From Actinomycetota bacterium (GTDB taxonomy: Bacteria; Actinomycetota; Actinomycetes; S36-B12), in the NCBI GenBank assembly GCA_010029945.1, contig RGQW01000051.1, forward strand, positions 1-10,479: DNA of 10,479 bases, written 5' to 3'. Each line of letters opens with the position of its first letter. Position 1 is the stretch's first letter. Below, in pieces: positions 7,027 through 10,479 of this stretch. The translations under genes were made by a program, and so were the position numbers. The notes under the pieces are model-generated. The model saw only the letters and a program-made list of their open reading frames with translations. It was not told the DNA's origin and did not search any database.

Positions 7027-7395
7027 TTACGCCTCGGGCGTGCGAGCCAGGTGACGTTCCCGCACCGCCAGGAACAATGGAAACGTGAACGCGATTGCGG
7101 TGACGAACGAGGCGACGACGTACACCCAGTACCAGCGAATCCCCAGGCGACGACCCTCGATGATGATGAAGATCGACGCGGCAGTCGCGACGATCAAGAG
7201 ATCGATCGACAGGGAACTGACCGCGGGGTTCGCGAACCACGCCGCGAAGAACGTATCCCCACTCGGTTCGACGACGCTGCGAATGTTGAACCACGCGGTC
7301 CCGATCAGGCCGATAGCGGCGACAACGAGGTAGAGCCAGAAGACCCCGGGCGGACGCGCGGGCGGTGTCGAGCCGCCATCAGCAGATGCGTTCAT
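7027..7395 (-). CDS. DUF2834 domain-containing small membrane protein
   Basis: A 122-residue integral membrane protein with three probable helices (about 18-38, 62-80 and 88-110). The segment FFAAWFANPAVSSLSIDLL (49-67), the E80-G-R-R-L-G turn and the end F105-PLFLAVRER match the recurring pattern of DUF2834 proteins (a FANP-like loop, an acidic helix start, EGRRLG, and PLFL-x2-RE). The biochemical role of the family is not known to me. The ATG at 7395 has no Shine-Dalgarno site; TACACT ends eight bases before it, so translation is probably leaderless. It diverges from the DCC gene and converges on the GNAT gene. Confidence 0.8.
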   Translation of the reverse strand: MNASADGGSTPPARPPGVFWLYLVVAAIGLIGTAWFNIRSVVEPSGDTFFAAWFANPAVSSLSIDLLIVATAASIFIIIEGRRLGIRWYWVYVVASFVTAIAFTFPLFLAVRERHLARTPEA

Positions 7396-7403
7396 GTCAC
7401 GCG

Positions 7404-7409
7404 AGTGTA
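7404..7409 (-). promoter_or_regulatory. -10 element of a probable leaderless promoter for the DUF2834 gene
   Basis: TACACT on the minus strand (4 of 6 to TATAAT, including the key first, second and last bases) lies eight bases before the ATG. There is no Shine-Dalgarno sequence and no good -35. Confidence 0.45.
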
Positions 7410-7530
7410 GGTGGTCGTGGACTCCCGTCGCGAGACCCGCAATCCAGAATCACATTCGAGATTTGCCGGCGGCAATCATGGACGAGAATCAGCAGCCACG
7501 ATCAACCCTGCCGATACTGCGAGACCTTCG

Positions 7531-7536
7531 TACACT
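7531..7536 (+). promoter_or_regulatory. -10 element of a probable leaderless promoter for the DCC-DUF2071 operon
   Basis: The same hexamer TACACT ends six bases before the ATG at 7543, which would place the transcription start at or beside the A of the start codon. No ribosome-binding site is seen. The -35 region (around 7507-7513, cctgccg) is weak. Confidence 0.5.
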
Positions 7537-7542
7537 GCCCGC

Positions 7543-7911
7543 ATGGGCGCGCTCTTGGTCTTCGATGGTGACTGCGGTTTCTGCACCGCGTGTGTGGAAT
7601 TCACTCGGCGATGGATCCGACCCAGAGTCGATATTCAACCGTGGCAATTCCTCGATCTCGCGGACTATGGATTGACCGAAGAGCAGTGCTCGGAAGCGGT
7701 GCAATTCGTCGCCACCGATGGCCGCATCCACTCGGGGAGTCGCGCGGTGACCGGCATGCTGCGAACAGCCAATCGCCCGTGGCTGTGGATCGCCGCACTC
7801 GCAGACGCCCCGGGAATCGAACCCATTGCCGCGTCCGCGTACCGCCTCGTCGCCCGAAACCGCTACCGACTCCCAGGATCCACACCCGCCTGCGCCGTGT
7901 CACCTCGATGA
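7543..7911 (+). CDS. DCC family (DUF393) thiol-disulfide oxidoreductase-like protein
   Basis: A 122-residue protein opening with VFDGDCGFCTACV (6-18), the defining D-G-D-C-x2-C motif of the DUF393/DCC family; C11 and C14 form the thioredoxin-like pair, and C17 adds a further cysteine. The C-terminal AYRLVARNRYRLPGSTPACA (99-118) also matches the recurring family ending with its conserved cysteine. Members are thought to be thiol-disulfide oxidoreductases, but their substrates are largely unknown. The frame is open upstream to 7411, but the motif begins right after the ATG at 7543 and a -10 hexamer fits that start, so I chose it. Its stop overlaps the next gene's start in an ATGA, showing translational coupling with the DUF2071 protein. 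Confidence 0.9.
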   Translation: MGALLVFDGDCGFCTACVEFTRRWIRPRVDIQPWQFLDLADYGLTEEQCSEAVQFVATDGRIHSGSRAVTGMLRTANRPWLWIAALADAPGIEPIAASAYRLVARNRYRLPGSTPACAVSPR

Positions 7912-8657
7912 GTACCGCCACCGACGACGCGAGTCGCTTCGGTGGCGTGTCACCCGTGGCGCCCCCGGTTCCGGGGCCGGTCATGTTCGACCAGCAGTGG
8001 GAGTCGGTGTTCTTCCTGCATTGGCCGGTCGATCCATCCGATGTCGCGCCCTACATGCCACCGGGAGTGAGACCGGATGAGTTCGACGGTGCGACCTACG
8101 TCGCGCTTGTTCCCTTCCGCATGTCGGGGGCCGGCCTAGGGCAACGCCACCCGATGCCGTGGTGGGGGACGTTCGTGGAGTGCAACGTGCGCCTGTACTC
8201 GGTCGATGACGAGGGCAATCACGGCGTGGTGTTCCGAAGCCTGGAAGCCTCCCGGCTCGTCACCGCCCTCGCAGCGCGCTGGGGTTACCGGCTCCCCTAC
8301 ACATGGGCGTCGATGAGTGTTCGCCAGCGGGGTGATCACTGGTGGTGGCGATCCGAGCGACGACACCCGCGCGGGGGAGGGTCAATGACCCTTGAGGCCC
8401 GCGTCGGTGAGCCCGTGGAGCCGACCGAACTAGAGGTGTTCCTCACCGCGCGGTGGGGGCTGCACTCCCAGGCGGCCGGTCGCACCTGGTGGACGCCCAA
8501 CCAGCACGCACCGTGGCCCCTACACACAGCCGAGGTGCTGCACCTGGACGAGGACCTCGTCCACCGCGCGGGATTCAAGACGCAAGCGGACGCGATGTTG
8601 CGCCCGCTCTTCTCACCCGGCGTTTACACCACCTTCGGTTTCCCGCGCGCCCTGTGA
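7908..8657 (+). CDS. DUF2071 (YqjF family) protein
   Basis: A 249-residue protein. The opening part, MFDQQWESVFFLHWPVDPS (26-44), then PYMPPGV (48-54), TYVALVPFRM (63-72) and FVECNVRLYSVDDEGNHGVV (89-108), follow the family pattern: W...F.HW.V....L...LP.G......G..W...VPF.M, then E.NVR.YV....G.GV.F. The function of DUF2071 is not established; I see no catalytic motif that would settle it. The frame extends upstream to 7590, but that part lies over the DCC gene and is compositionally unlike protein; the ATG at 7908 overlaps the DCC stop (ATGA) and is the natural start. A strong hairpin terminator begins 40 bases after the stop. Confidence 0.87.
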   Translation: MSTATDDASRFGGVSPVAPPVPGPVMFDQQWESVFFLHWPVDPSDVAPYMPPGVRPDEFDGATYVALVPFRMSGAGLGQRHPMPWWGTFVECNVRLYSVDDEGNHGVVFRSLEASRLVTALAARWGYRLPYTWASMSVRQRGDHWWWRSERRHPRGGGSMTLEARVGEPVEPTELEVFLTARWGLHSQAAGRTWWTPNQHAPWPLHTAEVLHLDEDLVHRAGFKTQADAMLRPLFSPGVYTTFGFPRAL

Positions 8658-8697
8658 TGAGTCGATCCTTGGTGTGTGGCCTAGGGGATCACGTCAT

Positions 8698-8752
8698 CGC
8701 GCCCAGCCCCCGTAGTCAGCTGGCCGGTGACCGGATACGAGGGCTGGGCGCG
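8698..8752. terminator. Strong bidirectional hairpin between convergent genes
   Basis: CGCGCCCAGCCC (8698-8709) pairs perfectly with GGGCTGGGCGCG (8741-8752), and after one C-A mismatch CGTA (8711-8714) pairs with TACG (8736-8739). This gives a 16-bp GC-rich stem with a 21-base loop. It lies 40 bases after the DUF2071 stop and about 20 bases after the stop of the convergent membrane-protein gene, so it probably terminates both. Only a weak T-rich stretch (ttgt) follows, as is common in high-GC genomes. Confidence 0.65.
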
Positions 8753-8771
8753 TTGTCGGGGCTACTCGGGG

Positions 8772-9125
8772 TTATGCAGTAAAGGCGGAGATCAGTGCGT
8801 ACGCGACACCGACCTGCACGATGATGGCGAGACCGAAGAACACGGGCCACGGGTTCTTCTTGAAGTCACGCGCAAAGGGAGTGTCTTGCTCCTCAGCAGG
8901 AATGCTTTCGGACAGCAACTGAAGGCGGCGGATGGTGCCCAGCGATGCGACGAGCAGCCACAGGCCGATAACCACGGCACCGACGATGCCGGCTGTTTGC
9001 GCCTTCCCGTCTAGCGACGCGGCCGCCATCAGTCCGAGGGTGAAAAGCAAGATGGTTGCGATCGTCGTCACGCCGATAAAGATGACTTGGTCGCGGATGT
9101 AGTGCACGAAGGAACTGGAATTCAT
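8772..9125 (-). CDS. Unrecognised small membrane protein with three helices
   Basis: I do not recognise the family. The 117-residue product has three probable membrane helices (about 14-36, 44-64 and 93-114) and a charged loop between the second and third (66-92, rich in Arg, Glu, Asp and Lys). This predicts a small integral membrane protein. The ATG at 9125 was chosen over a longer reading from 9173 because GGGAG lies about seven bases upstream and the extra 16 residues look non-coding. It is a single gene, with a separate upstream gene on the same strand 216 bases away and a strong terminator 20 bases past its stop. An AT-rich promoter-like stretch lies about 60-90 bases upstream. Confidence 0.7.
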   Translation of the reverse strand: MNSSSFVHYIRDQVIFIGVTTIATILLFTLGLMAAASLDGKAQTAGIVGAVVIGLWLLVASLGTIRRLQLLSESIPAEEQDTPFARDFKKNPWPVFFGLAIIVQVGVAYALISAFTA

Positions 9126-9186
9126 GGTGTTCTCCCAATCGAAAGTCAACGGCAGGCCGCCGGTGGTCACCACAGTAGTTTTCTAG

Positions 9187-9214
9187 GGAATATGCGCGGG
9201 GGCCTTTGGGTAAA
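9187..9214 (-). promoter_or_regulatory. Candidate promoter of the three-helix membrane protein gene
   Basis: On the minus strand TTTACC (9214-9209) stands 16 bases before TATTCC (9192-9187), inside one of the few AT-rich patches of the window (9209-9221). This would give a leader of roughly 55 bases ending in the GGGAG ribosome site. Confidence 0.3.
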
Positions 9215-9341
9215 TTAAGTTCGGGCCACGTATCCACCAGAATCACGAAGAATGCGAGAGGGAGTGCCGAAACCATGACGGCACCGTCGTGGGCGCATCA
9301 CTGAGCACTGATCACTGGGCAGCGGGCACCGAGCAACTCCA

Positions 9342-9806
9342 TCAGTCGGCCAGTCGCACGACCTCTTCCCACTGCTGATTTCCGTCGAGCTTCTCGCAGT
9401 ACTGCTGCACACCCGACCAGGCACGCTCCCAATCGGCTGATGTTTTGCTCGCGCGGTGAGCCCCCGATGCGCGAAGCGGTGTTTGAATCGCGTACCCGTC
9501 GATCGTGATGGGTTCGCCGGTGGCGGCTTCGACGGCCAAATCCCACGCGCGCGCCGATTGCGTCCACGGCCTGTCTGCATCGGTGATGAACTGATTGGTC
9601 CGCTGCGCGGCCTCATCTCGGAACTGCTCGAGTTCCATAACGCCCGAGTCGCAGACGACCATCCGCAACTCGACCGCCGATGCAGCGGCTCGCCGCTGAC
9701 TGGACTCTTGACCCTGCCACTGCCATAACAGGAGAAGAACAATGACGGCCAAACCCGTCACCATGCTCGCCGCGGCAAGGACCACGAGCCACGCTCGATC
9801 CTTCAT
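9342..9806 (-). CDS. Unrecognised membrane-anchored protein with one N-terminal helix
   Basis: I do not recognise the family. The 154-residue product has a short basic start (MKDR), a single strong hydrophobic helix (about 6-29) and then a soluble, mixed-charge domain (30-154) with two cysteines, C52 and C137, that could form a disulfide outside the cell. The topology predicts an extracytoplasmic domain tethered by an uncleaved signal anchor. The ATG at 9806 is preceded by GAGGAG at a spacing of four; an upstream in-frame TTG at 9833 lacks such a site. The gene lies downstream of the cysteine-cluster mini-protein on the same strand, with a 147-base gap that contains a small inverted repeat. 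Confidence 0.7.
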   Translation of the reverse strand: MKDRAWLVVLAAASMVTGLAVIVLLLLWQWQGQESSQRRAAASAVELRMVVCDSGVMELEQFRDEAAQRTNQFITDADRPWTQSARAWDLAVEAATGEPITIDGYAIQTPLRASGAHRASKTSADWERAWSGVQQYCEKLDGNQQWEEVVRLAD

Positions 9807-9874
9807 GGGGCTCCTCGCAGGAAGCGGCAACAATGAGAAGCACGGAACCTACCGCCGCCGCACGGGGCCCGCTT

Positions 9875-9895
9875 GTTGAGCACGTCCAACTCAAC
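9875..9895 (-). terminator. Small hairpin downstream of the mini-protein gene
   Basis: GTTGAG (9875-9880) pairs with CTCAAC (9890-9895) across a 9-base loop, 58 bases past the mini-protein stop. It is a weak structure without a T-tract. The rest of the 147-base stretch 9807-9953 shows no other recognisable element beyond the ribosome site of the next gene. Confidence 0.2.
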
Positions 9896-9953
9896 GCACG
9901 TGACGCAACCAAGTGGTTCGCGCAGACAAAGGCGCCCTGCCCGTCCGGGAAAG

Positions 9954-10049
9954 TCAGCCGCAGCCGCAACCTGAGCAGCCGCAGCTGCCGTCGTTGGCTA
10001 GCTCCAACTCGTCTTTCGCGTCTTCGGTTTGAGTCTCTGGATTCGTCAT
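9954..10049 (-). CDS. 31-residue mini-protein with C-terminal CxCxxCxC cluster
   Basis: A short reading frame: an acidic, polar N-terminal two thirds starting MTNPETQTED, with nine Asp/Glu among residues 5-20, then the ending GSCGCSGCGCG, with cysteines at 23, 25, 28 and 30. The symmetric C-x-C-x2-C-x-C spacing suggests metal or cluster binding. An alternative is a small modified-peptide precursor, since the Gly/Ser/Cys ending recalls thiazole/oxazole-type core peptides such as microcin B17; no modifying enzyme is in the window. The ATG at 10049 has no Shine-Dalgarno site, but TAGCCT ends seven bases upstream, as in a leaderless start. It sits between the DUF1772 gene (86 bases upstream) and the single-helix protein gene on the same strand. 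Without homologues the call remains tentative. Confidence 0.5.
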   Translation of the reverse strand: MTNPETQTEDAKDELELANDGSCGCSGCGCG

Positions 10050-10135
10050 GCGCAATAGGCTACGGCACCAGTGGCTCGGTCGCGTGAGCACGCGCGCGGA
10101 GATGGGCAAGACGAGTCGCTGCCCTACTCAGAGCG

Positions 10136-10479
10136 CTAGACGGGCCAAACGAGCGCAAACATCACCAAAGCCGACGCCCCTAGGCAGGCCGCGGTGCGAA
10201 CGGAGTTCCACGTGGTCCAGCGAGGTCGATACACCTCTCGCCAATAGCGGTGGGTCTCAGAGCTGCTGGAGTCCATCCCGTCCAATGCCTGATTCAGCGG
10301 CACATTTCGAGAAGCGGTGGATATGAAGCACCCCAGCAGGTAGAGCACGCCAGCGCCGATGATCATGTAGGAGCCAGGGGCAGCACCCCAACCGATCTCA
10401 TGAACGATCAGGAGGAGTGAGACGGGCGCCATTCCAATGAACAAAGGCATGAATAGGGCGCGAAAGACTTGGCGATTTA
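10136..10479 (-). CDS. DUF1772 domain-containing membrane protein, C-terminal part
   Basis: The visible frame starts at an ATG at 10450 if read in isolation, but it remains open to the right edge and the extra residues (NRQVFRALF before MPLF) continue naturally into the first hydrophobic segment. I therefore treat it as a partial gene with its N-terminus beyond the window. The visible part has hydrophobic helices at about 10449-10390, 10370-10325 and 10195-10140. The loop holds S-R-N-V-P-L-N-Q-A-L and then Y-x3-W-x2-W-N-x-V-R-T, which are the hallmarks of DUF1772 (anthrone-oxygenase-like) proteins. Activity in bacteria is mostly untested. The stop TAG is 86 bases before the mini-protein start on the same strand. 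Confidence 0.8.
   Translation of the reverse strand, partial: NRQVFRALFMPLFIGMAPVSLLLIVHEIGWGAAPGSYMIIGAGVLYLLGCFISTASRNVPLNQALDGMDSSSSETHRYWREVYRPRWTTWNSVRTAACLGASALVMFALVWPV

Noticed and set aside
7411..7542. Upstream extension of the DCC gene by 44 residues
   Set aside because: The family motif begins immediately after the ATG at 7543, the added residues do not resemble the family, and a -10 hexamer lies inside the extension.
7590..7907. Upstream extension of the DUF2071 frame to 355 residues
   Set aside because: The extra part overlaps the well-supported DCC gene, is Arg/Pro-rich like an off-frame reading, and the ATGA overlap gives a natural start at 7908.
9613..9969. Minus-strand frame of 118 residues overlapping the single-helix protein gene
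   Set aside because: It begins at a TTG within the mini-protein end, has low-complexity Arg/Gly/Ser composition, and overlaps a better frame with a ribosome site and a clear membrane helix.
9833..10326. Two plus-strand frames across the gap and over the DUF1772 gene
   Set aside because: Both are Arg/Ser-rich off-frame readings antisense to the mini-protein and the DUF1772 gene, with no family motif or ribosome site.

Overview
This is a high-GC bacterial window, about two thirds G+C by eye. Several features point to an actinobacterium: actinobacterial-style protein families (DUF2834, DCC/DUF393, DUF2071, a NarL/DesK-type membrane kinase), a THI-element directly in front of a thiB lipoprotein gene, and several genes whose start codons sit only 6-8 bases behind a -10-like hexamer, as in leaderless mRNAs. 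I cannot name a genus from sequence alone.

Layout, left to right. (1) 1-1454, minus strand: the front of a thiamine ABC transporter operon, with a promoter-like sequence, a TPP riboswitch, thiB and the start of thiP, which runs off the left edge. (2) 1476-4646: a Gfo/Idh/MocA oxidoreductase gene (minus) diverges from a DUF1479 (YbiU-like, probable Fe(II)/2-oxoglutarate-type) gene, followed 18 bases later by an FMN-binding PPOX-like gene. Together they may form a small oxidative pathway of unknown substrate. (3) 4754-7004, plus strand: an eight-helix histidine kinase that appears to be built from two repeated membrane/helix modules, followed 7 bases later by a GNAT acetyltransferase. No response regulator is present. 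(4) 7027-8657: a DUF2834 membrane protein gene diverges from a translationally coupled pair, a DCC-family thiol oxidoreductase and a DUF2071 protein. Both divergent starts look leaderless. (5) 8698-10479, mostly minus strand: a strong bidirectional terminator, two unrecognised membrane or membrane-anchored proteins, a 31-residue mini-protein ending in a C-x-C-x2-C-x-C cluster, and a DUF1772 protein cut by the right edge.

How the parts work together: the thi genes form a clear functional unit, taking up thiamine under TPP feedback. The other groups are short accessory operons whose substrates cannot be deduced here. I found no tRNA, rRNA, CRISPR array, insertion sequence or phage gene. The least explained items are the cysteine-cluster mini-protein and the duplicated kinase with a pseudo-phosphoacceptor helix.
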